From NCBI GenBank assembly GCA_016800925.1, contig JABCPU010000164.1, forward strand, positions 62,001 through 126,000: 64,000 bases of DNA, given 5' to 3'. The notes under the pieces are model-generated. The model was given only the letters and a program-made list of their open reading frames with translations, did no database searches and had not been told where the DNA came from. Within the stretch, counting starts at the first letter, position 1; each line of letters starts with the position of its first letter. Positions 33,020 through 44,317 of this stretch are shown piece by piece. The position numbers and the translations under genes are program-made. This stretch comes from Suillus spraguei. Lineage: Eukaryota > Basidiomycota > Agaricomycetes > Boletales > Suillaceae.

Positions 33020-34690
33020 ACGCTTCATGTATCATATCAGCCACATGAGACAGGTCTGGATTCGTAAATGTCATCCCGCTCCTTATATCTCTTCGCATGC
33101 TCTTACTCGCCTTGTCTAAGCCTAAGCCTCAACGACCCAACGTTCCGATCTGGACCAATCTCTCGGGTGCCTGCGCAAGTGCTGGGATGTAGATGGAATG
33201 GAGATACTTGTCCCGCGTGGGCGACACATCACGATCTTCTCTCCTATTGCATGGAGATTGACAAGCTGATCCCACGGGACGGAGGTCTATTCATCATACC
33301 CTGAACATTCGTCGGGAGTGGGCACACGTGGAGGGACGAGCAGACAGTGTTCAAGCCCTGTTTTAGACCCAAGCACGAGGAAGCGCCTTAGCTTTTCAAA
33401 TGAAACATATCGAATTGGCTTTCCAAGCCTCAGAAAAGGAACAAGAAGAGTGCGATTAAGTTGTCGAGGGAGTACGAGGGCGTTCTCGAGTGCGATGTGT
33501 TAGTTGTGTAATCCGCTGTGGGGAAAGTAGGAGAGATATTTGGTATCAGGAGCGAGTGGGTTTACTTTTGGGAGGCCATCAGCAGGGTGTGGGTTCGTTT
33601 GTGCATAGAGAGCGAACCTGATGGTGAATAAATGATATGTGAAGAAAAAGCATGTGAGTGAATGTGAAAGCTAGTACAGCGATGAGGATCGCGAGCTTTC
33701 TGTTTGGGGAGTAGGATGGCGATTGTTTGGCGCTCATTAGACTTTGGCTGAGGGAAGAACCTGGTCAGGTGCTGCGCGGAGCATCCGATAGGTGCCTTTT
33801 TCGAGTGTCGCGGATGGAGACTGGAACGTGAATGCTGTAGACATGATGGGTGCTGAAGACGACGCGTTGTTTGTGCTTGTTGAATTCAGACTAGTGAATC
33901 ACACATGCACTATCAAGCGTGCTCAATTCTTGCGATGTCAAGTTCAAGACATGTCAAGTTCCACCGTGCCTTAAGCCAAACAAAATAGCTGACCGGTGAC
34001 ACTATGACGCTCCAAAAGAAACTTTAATAAATTGCGCGAAACGCGCGATACACCAGCTACTAGCTACTCCACGATATAGCATGGATGCTGAGGCGGTTGA
34101 GGGGTCACAAAGAGTGCCATCGTTAGGACTCGAACGGGTTGGGGCATGTTAATACTGGCGGTAACGTGAAATCACGCGTGGTTAGGGTACCCGAGGTGAG
34201 TCGATGTTCTTGCGCGGTTGGTGTTTGGCAGGGTATGGTTGGGCACTACGGAGCGCAGGCGATGCACAGCTAGGTGCAGTAGGTCTAGAATTAGTGGAGC
34301 AAGCTTTGTCAGTGTAAGCATAATTTGGAGAAGTAAGGTAGAGAGGCTTACAGACGTGAAAGAATGAGTATAACGATAGCGTCTGCGTCGAGTAGGTCGC
34401 CCTTGACTCTACAAGACGGGGGCCTTCTCCCTCACCTCTTCTGTCGTCTGTTGGAAGACTTCGTGCCTCTCAAAGTGGCAGCAAATGACATGCTGATTTT
34501 TAGGATTTAGGAAAGATATAAGAATGAGTGCGACAACAGTGACAGCGAGCTCGATGATAGTTTTAAGTTGATGGCCACGTCTAAGGATGAGCTTGACGAT
34601 AAACAACAACAAAAGTCCGCATTAGTATAAACTATTACCCGGTCAACTGATCTGAACGATTAGTAAGCCAAGCATTTGAGGACTCTAATG
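33020..34690. other. No gene or repeat recognised (33.0-34.7 kb)
   Basis: Sequence is of host-like composition with only short ORFs. GCGCGAAACGCGCGATA near 34036 is a small palindrome. Nothing here matches repeats elsewhere in the window. Confidence 0.4.
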
Positions 34691-34702
34691 CAAGTTGAAC
34701 GC

Positions 34703-34816
34703 CAACGTTTGACTAACTCAATCGTTAACGATTGGTATCTGCTTTCCGTCGAACGTTAACGTTTGAACTAAGTCACACCAGCTTATCTGCTCTGCGTCGA
34801 ACGTTAACGTTTGACG
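34703..34816. promoter_or_regulatory. Cluster of GTTAAC-centred palindromes upstream of the Ulp1-fusion gene
   Basis: AATCGTTAACGATT (34720-34733) is a perfect 14-bp palindrome. AACGTTAACGTT occurs at 34752-34763 and 34800-34811, each inside a 20-base repeat TCGAACGTTAACGTTTGA plus flanks. A half-site CAACGTTTGA lies near 34703. The cluster ends about 125 bases before the ATG, a natural place for activator or repressor sites. Confidence 0.5.
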
Positions 34817-34942
34817 CCATCAATCTATGATCCCCCCACAGCTGGAACCTAGGATTAGAAAACCGCGTCGTTTTCGTAAGTCATAATCCTGCGTCTAATG
34901 TTCTTTGTAGGCTAACCTTACGTCCCAGCTCTCAACGGTGTC

Positions 34943-37900
34943 ATGCCAGTTGATGAATTTTGGAGGCCCGAGGAAATACCACCTTTCACGGGCCAGAAAA
35001 AAAGGATGCGTACTTTTGTAGTAACATCTGATAGGGTGCGACGGGAAATCACCGGCGTTGTGAACGAAATTAATCAGCTGAAGGGAAAAAATCGCTCCAG
35101 CAAGATATACACGTATCAATCAGGCAACATTAAAGTGATTTTCGACGACTCGGACTACGAGAGCGACGCCTCGAGCGACTCAGACTTCACACCTGCTTTC
35201 CTCAACTCGCAACCGCCGGGATACCTGCTTCTTGTGTCTTCATCGGCCCCCAACGCGTTATCCAATGTTCCAGCAGCTCGTGAGTGGATTCAGCAGTCCA
35301 AAAAATTTCCGGAAGGGCTTCCCTTGCCTTCCGCTCTTTATGAGCTGTGCGAGGCGGTTTTGACAGTCCCCAAAGACGTCCTCGGTCCCCTACTTCCTAC
35401 CGACGAAATGCCAGTATCCAAACTGTGGAAATTCAATATAGCTTTTGTCCAGCTCGTCTCTGGCCAACCATTATCGTTTTTCGAGACTGTTTTTCCTGTC
35501 CATTCTGTGGACACAGCAGCCCCGATACCCCCAGAAGATTTCGTGGACGCTATGATGGGAGCTTTTGGTCAGGCCCTTCTCGACGGAAAGCAGTCGATAC
35601 GTGATCCGTTCTTCAAAGGGAAGCTCTTACCTCTCTGGACGATCAAATTTTGGCAGGAGTTACATCGTGTGCGCGCCATCAGAGACAAGTGGTCCCAAGC
35701 CGACAAGTGGTTAGGTTCTAGAATGTCCGGAGATGGGCTACAAACATTTAAAAGTGCCCGCATCCAGCTAGGCCGTCTCTCGTGGAACCAACCAATCGTG
35801 GGCTCAGCTGCATCCGGTCTGCAAACGACCCTCAAGTTAACGCGTCTATTATCTTCTGAATGGTTGTCTGATACCATCGTTGACTTGATGATCGAATCCC
35901 TCGCAGTGCGGTTACAAGGTACACACCCCGACATTGCCCTCACCGACACAAGTTTCGGCCACGCAATCCAAATTGCTGCAGACAGGTCTAATCACGCGAA
36001 CGATCGCCTACCATTGAAGCAGCTCTCGGAGTTTTGCAACGGAAAAAGATGTCTCTATACACCGGTGCATCTCTCAACACATCTGCATTTTATTGCCTTT
36101 CAAATTGACTTCACTAACAAGTCTTTTCGCTACGGTACCCATAATTTTTCTGTACGATTGCGCCACTCAAGCTAATTACACAACAGGCGATTCCCTCGGT
36201 TTGAAACAGGACGTGTCAACGTTCACCGAGAAGGTGCAATGGTGGTTGAAGAGGGTCTTCGGGCAGTCATTCCGCGATGACGGCCTCACTCTGCCATGCG
36301 CTCAACAGTCGGACTCGTCATCTTGCGGGTTATTTGCGATCAATACCATCGAGCACAACATATTCGGAACACCGCTCGGTATCACGGACCCTGCATTGGA
36401 GCGAGCAAGGTGGTTCGCCACGGTGGCAGAACGTCAGACTGCAGGGCGCCAGCAGTGTCAAATTCCTGCATCCTCGAACACCATCGCTGGTCCATCTTCT
36501 CAAGCGTCGTCTGCGATGTCCATGGATGTGTCGCCAGTGCATCATAACGAAGTCACACATCAGCAATCATCGACGCGGGACTGGAAGGTCGAACTTTTGA
36601 AAATCAATCGTAAAAAGGCGGATCAGGTCAAGGCAGAGCGTAAACGGGACGCTCGTGCACAGCAGGCTGGAGAACGCGTTCCTCATTTGCAAGTAGCTCG
36701 GGACCAGGCTGCGAAGGAGGCAGCTATACGAGAAACTCGAGAGCATGCTGAGAGGGACGCTCGGGAACAGGCTGTGAAGGAGGCAGCTTCACGACGGGCT
36801 CGAGAACAGGCTGAGAGGGACGCTAGTGCACAAGAAGCTCGGGAACACGCTGCGAAGGAAGCAGCCATACGAGAAGCTCGAGAGCAGGCTGAGAGGAACG
36901 CTCGTGAACAGGCTGGGAAGGCGGAGCTTTACGACAGGCTCGAGAACAGGCTGAGAGGGACGCTCGTGCACAAGAAGCTCGAGAACATGCTGCGAAGGAG
37001 GCAGCCATACGAGAAGCTCGAGAGCAGGCTGAGATGAACGCTCGTGAACAGGCTGGGAAGGAGGCAGCTATACGAGAAGCTCGAGAGCAGGCTGAGCGAA
37101 ACAGACTGGAGCACGCCGACCACGAAAGAATGGAGTGGGAGCATACCCACCAGACCGATGTTGAACCCATTCGTCCATCTCAATCCATGGCTGCTCGTGG
37201 CGCAATACGGCAACACCGTTTAACACCCCCTCGCTGCGCTGAGTCTTACCGCAGGGACTATCCCTCCCGTCGACCAATATCGCCTCTTCCAGCTTACAGT
37301 CGAATGCACTCTTACAGAGATTCTCGTCATTATCGCTCTCCTTCGCCGGCATACGCTACCTGTCGTGGGCGTTCTCGCTCTCCGATACATAATCGTTGTC
37401 GTCGTCGCTCTCCTTCGCCGGCGTACGCTGCCCGTCGTGGGCGTTCTCGCTCTCCCATCGGAGCTCGCAACAGTTGGGGATTGCAATTGCATGACCGGAG
37501 TCCCATTTGTCGTCGTAAGTTTCCTTTTAGCCTGATGATAACACGGATTTGATTCTCATCACTTATAGCACCGTCTGGTACCTCGTCACGTCACCATTAT
37601 TCAAATCCCAATCATCGTAGGTCATCATTTGTATTAATATAATTGTGCTACTAATTTCTAATCCGGATAGCATCCTCTGTTCATGTCGCGGCCTCGTCGG
37701 TTCAATTTTCTGGCCCTTTATCATACGTATCTCCTCCAGCATTTCAGATGCCATCCTTAGATTGGATGAAGAGTCTCGCCCACGACAACGCAACCACTCG
37801 TCATATAATCGTCAATACCACTTCCCTTACAGCGTTTGCTACACCCGTTTGTGTTCCCCATCCATGGATTACGAACCCCGAATACCACACATGGCGCTTT

Positions 37901-38665
37901 ATCTCTTGTGGCCATCTAGTCGTCTCGAAGAAGACCGAGTTGCGACTACGTTTCTGGAGAGCTCAATACCCGGATGTGCCCCTCTGGTTTTCAGCCATCC
38001 AATGTTTCACTCGAGGGCTCGATTGGAGAGTCTTTGTGCACCCTAATCAGCTCGTCAGCCCAACTTGTGGTCCCCTCCTCCCCCGCCCCCCCCACCTCGC
38101 CACATCAGGCCAACCTCTTGTTTGCAGCCCAACACTCCTTGAAACGTACGAGTCTCGAGTCCGAGCCCTCTTGTGCTATCCATATGCCCGACGATTCCTT
38201 ACGATGGGCGGCATCGTGTGGCGCATTGCATTACATTATGGACCGTCGAGTCTATTATCTGCCGCACTGTCTGGTCCTTCAACAGATGCTTACATACACT
38301 ACCACGTAGATCACGCCGGTCCCTATATCGACGACACAGTCTCTCAGGCCGATATCAACCTCTTGCTAGGGTCGACGAACAAAGGTAGCTTCTGGCCTAC
38401 CCTTAATACCTGGACCAAGACACAGAAATGGCACGGAGAGTGGTCGTCCGAAAACGAAGTTTGGTTTCAAGATCGTCTGCGAGACATGCATTCACGTAAG
38501 GAGGATGCGGTCGTCACCCATGCTCAGTGGGATAGGAAGTGTCGTAAGCACACTGGATGTGCGCTGTCTAGCCCTCAAACGATCGGGACTGAGGCACAAG
38601 CGGCATATCTGTGTCGTCAGGTCGAGGGTCTATATCCCACGACAAATTCGTACGATGTGTTATAG
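34943..38665 (+). CDS. Ulp1-like cysteine protease fused to coiled coil, RS region and a basidiomycete C-terminal domain
   Basis: Four exons (34943-36134, 36187-37514, 37569-37616, 37671-38665) splice in frame; introns are 52, 54 and 54 bp. Allowing one 1-base deletion near 36925, the product is 1,187 residues. Residues about 290-460 are a C48 (SUMO protease-like) domain: His382 in HLHFIAFQ, Asp399 in YGDSLG, Gln438 and Cys444 in SDSSSCGLFAIN. A repetitive Ala/Glu/Arg coiled coil with units of 22-25 residues follows (36690-37130), then an Arg-Ser region (GRSRSPI twice, 37320-37470) and a C-terminal domain (FLTMGGIVWRIALHYG, HVDHAGPYIDDTVS) that I recall from multi-copy Agaricomycete proteins. 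An acidic stretch (SDYESDASSDSD) lies near residue 75. Ulp1 domains are often carried by DNA transposons, but no terminal repeats were found here. The substrate is unknown. Confidence 0.75.
36135..36186 (+). other. Intron 1 of the Ulp1-fusion gene
   Basis: 52 bp, GTACCC..CAACAG. Splicing creates YGDSLG with the predicted catalytic Asp just after the junction. Confidence 0.85.
37515..37568 (+). other. Intron 2 of the Ulp1-fusion gene
   Basis: 54 bp, GTAAGT..TTATAG; it splits a Pro codon (C|CA). Confidence 0.8.
37617..37670 (+). other. Intron 3 of the Ulp1-fusion gene
   Basis: 54 bp, GTAGGT..GGATAG, with a CTAAT branch-like site; it splits a Pro codon (C|CA) and links the 48-base exon 3 to exon 4. 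Confidence 0.8.
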
Positions 38666-39230
38666 GAATATGTTGAAGTCTGAGTTGTCCGAGACCAGGG
38701 AGACCAAGCGAGACGAAGGAAAGGCACCAGACGAGCAGTGAAGCGTACGAGCGCAAGGGGAAAGGCACACCCGAAAGGGTCAGGAAAGGAGGATGGGTGC
38801 CGAATCTGACGAGTATCAATGTTTCATTTCTATATACGCGATTACAGAACTTACAGTATAAAGTCTGCAGCGGAGCGTCAGAGATTGAGACTATACCTTA
38901 CCTTTTGTTTACAAACGCTAACGCGACGTATGTAGTACTCTTATTCGTTAGTGCTGCCCCAATTATGTCATGCACGTGAGCCCGGAGGCGGCAAAGACGA
39001 CCACCTTGACCACTGATTCAACTGACTTTTGTCGTGTAGAATGAACTACATTTACGATAAACAAGGTAATAGATATGAGAAAGGATATACAAGCTTGAAG
39101 TGTAAGGGTGACTCGTTTGGGATACCGGTACTGTAGTACATACAAAATATATCACTGGTCAGGTATGGAAAAAATAAGACGCACTTGAACTGGCACCCAG
39201 TGGTATCCTAATAGACATTGGAAAAAAAAG
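38666..39230. other. Intergenic region between convergent genes
   Basis: 565 bases between the stop of the Ulp1-fusion gene and the stop of the minus-strand gene. No repeat or ORF is supported. Confidence 0.5.
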
Positions 39231-40063
39231 TTATTCATCCTCCGCACAGCCCGGAACCACAGAGTCAGATTCAACGACGGAGTTAGATTCAAGAGCTTCC
39301 AATCCTTTATAGGTTTCACACCAAGCCCAACTATTGCGACACATACACCCTGGACCTTTGCTCCCTGTCTTTTCTATCGGTACTCCTCCATCCTCCAGTG
39401 TGTTTTGGAGAGAGCTGATCTGCGTATCAATCGCTATTAGCTGTGTTTGAGCCAGTTCGTTCTCATCATGGAGGATAGACTTTATCAGGTCGAGTTCGTG
39501 ATAGCGAATACGTTGGTATTGCAATCTCGCAGTAATAGCCTGGCGAGTGACTCGGGACAGTTCGAGCATTCGCCCATTGAAATAGGCTGAAGTTTCAGAA
39601 GGAAGTCCAGTGCAATTCCACTTTGAAAAAAATCAGAACCAGTTATTATTGAGATGAGATGTGACAAACCGTTGTCTGCAAGGTCTTTAATCTTTTCGAG
39701 GGTAAATCTAGGTCCTCATCGCGGTCTCCAACTTGAGATAAGGTATACTCGGCGCGAGAGCGCTTAGGGCGATGGTGACCAGCTGGACTTTCTGTGGTAG
39801 ATATTTTGCAGCTAGCCTCGTTATGGGGAAAGAGATCGTCATCGGCGATCTTTGGGTCCACAGGATTTGGCAACACAGGAGAGGTGAACTTGAGAGGAGA
39901 GCTACTACTAGTGGGAGGAGTGGATGAGGGTCGTCTGGAATGCAGGATATGAGTAGAGATGCAGTAAATGGTGCATGACAAACCTAGGCCGGTTACTGAA
40001 AGGGGTGGCAGACAAAAACTCACTGGTCCTTGACCCCAAAGAACTGCTTGTCAGGCCTAGCAT
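39231..40063 (-). CDS. Intact 3-exon gene, 244-aa protein of unknown function
   Basis: Exons 40063-39984, 39934-39670 and 39620-39231 join in frame across two 49-bp introns (both GTTTGT donors; CCAG and AAAG acceptors). The start Met (MLGLTSSSLGS) and the TAA stop are unbroken, making this the only fully intact gene in the window. The N-terminal half is Ser/Pro-rich and disordered with a basic cluster HHRPKRSRAEY that could be a nuclear localisation signal. The C-terminal half is helical (RVTRQAITARLQYQ, then a Glu/Leu-rich stretch to ISSLQNTL) and probably a coiled coil, followed by a short Cys-containing segment (GPGCMCRNSWAWC). No repeat features flank it, so it is probably a resident nuclear gene. 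No family recognised. Confidence 0.75.
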
Positions 40064-40173
40064 ATTTACTAACTTACACACAACAAAGGTAATAAAGTAG
40101 CAACGCCTTGCAATTACATAACAACTTCAGAATTCCAGTTCGTTTACATAATCATTCAATGGAGCTTGAGAGC

Positions 40174-40640
40174 TCAGGCTCTGTTTTCCGGCACCTTGCT
40201 AATCATGTCTGGTTGAGCAATTCTTGTGATGCGTACCCTATATAGAACACCATGAATCTCTGCTCTACCACACCTACTAGCAACATCAGGTGTATCCGTT
40301 TCACATATCACTTGCCTTTTCATTGAATGCCAACGTTTGACTCCATCATAACAAGCTTTCGCGATCGTCCAATCCCCCACCAGTGACTGTTCCTGAGTTA
40401 GTAACCTCTGCATACGCAGGCGTCTCAACCAATTCAAGGCGCCAACGTGGCTCCACTCCACACACACAATACCGTTGAGGCATCGTCTGGGTAAATGCCA
40501 AATGTTGCCTGCCTGTCACGCACGCTCACTTTTATGCAGATTCCCCGCGGTGAACCGTAACTTCTTTTATTCCAGAGGGGCTGATTCTGTGGTCTTTTTG
40601 TCCACCTAGACACTATGCCCGTATACCTCAGAAATTTCAA
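40174..40640 (-). pseudogene. Possible 150-aa protein with a TG-repeat frameshift
   Basis: The minus strand from Met at 40640 reads MKFLRYTGIVSRWTK to DDASTVL, then loses frame in a TTGTGTGTGTGG run near 40465. Dropping one TG joins it to CVEWSHVGALNWLRRL and on to a stop at 40174 (KVPENRA). The composition is protein-like over the full length. It may be a slippage mutation, a sequencing error or coincidence. No homology recognised. Confidence 0.35.
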
Positions 40641-41148
40641 ACACGAAGATCTTGATCCCGAAGAATGGTTCTATCTGAGAGTCGGATTGTCGAAATACAT
40701 CCAGATCGCAGCGACTACAGACAACATGGAGCTATCCATATATTCACTTGCGGAAAATTAACCTATACTCTATCCGCTGAACAAAAGACGAGTTGGCAAT
40801 GGCTGGAAAACACCCTACATCACGCTACCAACGTCTTCGCCACCGATGCTCTATTCTTCATGGATTTTTTCCATGCTACCTCTTCCTTCGTACTACGGTT
40901 ATACGCGCGATCACAGGACACATAGTCATGCTCTGCGTTAAGAAATCAAGACTAGCCTTTCACGGCCTCCTTGGTCTAGTCAACTTGTTCTACGGTTGCA
41001 TCTTACATATGCATGAAAAGGGGAGCTCTTCCGTATCCAGCCCGCCGCCTTTCCCGTCCAAAATTGATATATGTGCGTTTTGAATAGACGCTCATGCCCA
41101 GTGAACTTTACCTATGGCCAAAATGGCGTAATATATATCATTCTGTTA

Positions 41149-41687
41149 AGGTAGACTTCATGCGAATCCATCAAATGTCATGTGATTGTGACTGCCTGTG
41201 ACACTTCGAACTTATCCCAGGATAAGGTCATGCCGAGTTGCCGAGAGACCAAACAAATGCCTTCAAAGACATGCAAAGGCTTCGAGCAAAAGATGTTATT
41301 ATGTGCAACTGCTGACGAAGTTAGAATATACTGTGTGAAATGTAGTATTAGCATTAGTAGAAGTTGTATATGTGCTGCATGAATAGACTAGTTGATGTCC
41401 CTTCAAATGGTTGGAGTCGGCATTACTCAGACTGCTACTGCAAATTCGGACCTCACCTACTAACGGCACCCAGACACTTAACAACAAAAACTCAATTCCA
41501 AACTCGACTCTTTGATTTATGCATTTTTTACAATGCTTAATTATGCGAGGCAATATTTTACATATTTTAGCATTAACATATTGACTTGATGTTCTGTCTT
41601 TGAATAGAAATTGATTTTTTGGTGTTCTGCCACGAAATTGTAATGATTTATCACGTGACATTTGATGGATTCACATGAAGTCTACCT
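41149..41687. mobile_element. MITE (539 bp) with 38-bp terminal inverted repeats and TA duplication
   Basis: AGGTAGACTTCATG at 41149 and its complement ending at 41687 form 38-bp repeats with two mismatches. TA flanks both sides (41147-41148 and 41688-41689). No coding frame is supported inside. The TA site and AGRTAGAC start match the mariner-like element at 46331-52060, a possible autonomous relative. Confidence 0.88.
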
Positions 41688-41917
41688 TACAATGGATGAC
41701 TTCCTGTGGGACTTGGAATTCCAGATACGTGATTCAAACCTTATGTGCTGAGGAGCTGCTGTGAAACATAATGCGCTTTGTGATATAAAGGGTATGTCTA
41801 CATTCAATATATGTATCACCAATCTCTCTCTAACTTCCTACAAAGCCCTGAACTTTTCATTATGCAGCGCACTGGTCAAACATTCACATACCCCCCCCAC
41901 TTCCGCCCAGTTATGGC

Positions 41918-43491
41918 ATGATGCCACCAAACTCATATTTAGCTCCCTTCTTGCCTAGTCAGCCCTATGGTGTGCTGTCAAGGGTACCGTACAAACCTGA
42001 ACAATCAGACGGTGAGGACGACAATACAATCACAAGCCAGGTTATGTCCCCGCCCTTCACACAACCTGTGCCTGCCCGCAAAGTTGCTGGCAGCCGCCAT
42101 CCCAATGCAGTGTCATCCCAAGCTAAAGGGAAGAGGAAGGCGCTCACCACAACTGAGCCACCAACCAAGAAAAGATCAGGTTGTGGTGGTCGTGCTTCGG
42201 GTACACCGAATTACAATGATGACAATGTTGCTGCCCAGCTTGATGCATGCATGAACTGTCTTCCACTTGGCGCAAAGGGTTGGCTTGCTGTTGAGGAAGA
42301 GTTTGCTGCATGGGCAGATAGCCATGACCATCCCACTCATTCTGTGAAATCTCTTGAGCTTAAGTTTAAGCAGGTATGTACTCTTATCTACTGTGAACTC
42401 CAGTACTGATATTCTACTTTAAGTGGGTTCGCACTATGAAGCCAACTGGTGATGCTGAGTGCCCTCCTCACATTGAATGCACTCATTAAATCGACTTCTG
42501 CATGAATGAGAAGGCTGGCACCCGGGATCTCGATGACAATGAATTTGCCGATGAAGTTATTAACATCGGGAGTGATGGAGATGAGCCTCAGCGAGCCAGG
42601 ACACCAAAGGTCTCCGTCAAGACTGAGATACAAGAGCCCACACTTAGTATTTCCTGTCATTCTGTTGACACACCCACTCCTTGACCTTGCACCTCACGCA
42701 CCTCAGGTCTCAATCTTCTAACTTCAATCACTGCTTCTCTTGATCCTCGACTTCAAGCTGCTCGAGATGACGGGCGTGCTGCTTGGACTTTGCAGACCAC
42801 TCAACTTGTATCTACGTCCAACCAGTTGCGAGATGCGCACATGACCATTATTTCACTTCATGATCAGCTCTTGCAATGTGAATGTGAGTGTGCATATGCT
42901 GAGTGTCGTGTGGACTGTCTAGAGATACAATTGGAAATGGCTTGGCTTGTGCAGAAAGGTCCAGACTGCTGACTGATGCCACAAACACCACGACCACAAT
43001 ACATACACCATGAGACAAAATATACTGATGGGGGAGCATCTACAATCTGGGTCTCACCTGATGAAGAAGAAGACAGTTTTAACTTCAATCATGACAACTT
43101 CGGTGATGTAGTCTCTTGACAGGATTACATCGAAGATCCAAAGACCGGTCATCACACCATTTGCAGGCCCTCCACATCACCTATCCATTCTTCAAGTGCA
43201 CAATTCAATGTGTCATTCACTCTAACATCTTTCTGTACCAGCACAAATGACTTATCAGTTATGATTTCACCAACTCATGCTAGCACTGCAACTCAGCACA
43301 TTCCACCTACTTTGAGTCATTCAATGACTCAGTCTGTCTTGCCTGCTCATGCAGAAGACTATGCTCTCAACAGAACTCAAGCACTTTCAACAGCGCTGCT
43401 GGAGCACTCTCAACAGTGCAACTGGAGCACTTTCAACAGTGCAAAACTCAAGCGCTCTCAACAGCACAAAGTTTTCTCAGTTAGAAGATGA
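41918..43491 (+). pseudogene. DUF6818-type Myb-like DNA-binding protein, broken
   Basis: From ATG 41918: a Pro/basic N-terminus (KGKRKALTTTEPPTKKR), then the DUF6818-like domain GRASGTPNYNDDN, LPLGAKGWLAVEEEFAAW and SVKSLELKFKQ. An intron at 42374-42423 (50 bp, GTATGT..TTTAAG) joins to WVRTMKPTGDAECPPH. The rest has an acidic stretch, a coiled coil (LQTTQLVSTSNQLRDA) and a Ser/Thr-rich tail. Stops at about 42487, 42684, 42971 and 43120 break it. Such proteins occur as transposon-associated DNA-binding factors in basidiomycetes. Where the original ended is uncertain. Confidence 0.65.
42374..42423 (+). other. Intron in the DUF6818 pseudogene
   Basis: 50 bp, phase 0, GTATGT..TTTAAG, joining KFKQ to WVRTMK. 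Confidence 0.7.
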
Positions 43492-43501
43492 TGGGGGTAC
43501 T

Positions 43502-43545
43502 TAAGTATGTAGTATGTAGTACGTATTATGTAGTATGTATAGGAA
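43502..43545 (+). repeat. GTATGTA-type short tandem repeat
   Basis: About six imperfect copies of AGTATGT/AGTACGT in a row. Confidence 0.6.
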
Positions 43546-44317
43546 GATACTATAGAATACATATAGATAGCTGATATAATGAGAAACACGTGTTGAAAGG
43601 CACTGCCCTCTAAATCCAGAATTTTGGATGTCATGAGTTAAAACATGTGATCAATATATGAATGTCAAATGTGTCGTTGTCATTGATGTGTCTCATACTC
43701 TCATTCTCTTCCCTTTAGCTATGGATTCACTACAGTGGCATTCACATACTTTTGCATCATCAAGCTACAAGATATCAGATAATGACAGCAACTGGGACTT
43801 GGACAGCACAACTTCAAAGGACTCATGTCAAAGCAGCTTAGATTTCCAACCACACTGTTGGCACAATTCTGCTAATTCATCTGGGATTCCACACAATGCT
43901 TTAGATGCTTTTCTCGACTCAGTATTGCAACCAGAGGATCGTTGGTCTGGCCTGCATGATCCCCATTCAAATGGGCAGTTAAGTTCTTATGATTTGGATA
44001 GTGATATGCCAGAATCACCCAACCCAGAATCAGAATATGATGATGAGGAACTATTTATATGAAATACTCCCAAGGCCCTATACAAATTATTTCACAAGGA
44101 TAAGCTTCAAGCTTAGATCAGCTTGTCTCATTGGTGGGAGCTTCTGTGTCCTGACTGTGGTGAATGGTGTCAGACAGGCATTCACTCTGGAATTGCTCTT
44201 TGGGCCAACGGACATTTCAGATCTTTCAGTACTCACCGAGGGAGTAGGAAGTGTGAAGCTGCAGCCAAAAAAAGAAGTGCAGCTGAGAACATGCATTCTG
44301 TGGTGCTGTTGCCTCAT

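Noticed and set aside
34100..34190. GGACTCGAACGGG on the plus strand suggests a tRNA T-arm on the minus strand.
   Set aside because: No matching acceptor stem, T-stem or A box could be found within tRNA length on the minus strand.
34826..34909. Upstream exon for the Ulp1-fusion gene, with ATG at about 34826 and a GTAAGT..TGTAG intron.
   Set aside because: The intron would be only 35 bases and the joined frame meets TAA immediately, so the start at 34943 is kept.
36330..37352. Ser/Cys/Leu-rich minus-strand ORFs.
   Set aside because: Mirror translations of the Ala/Glu/Arg repeat of the Ulp1-fusion gene.
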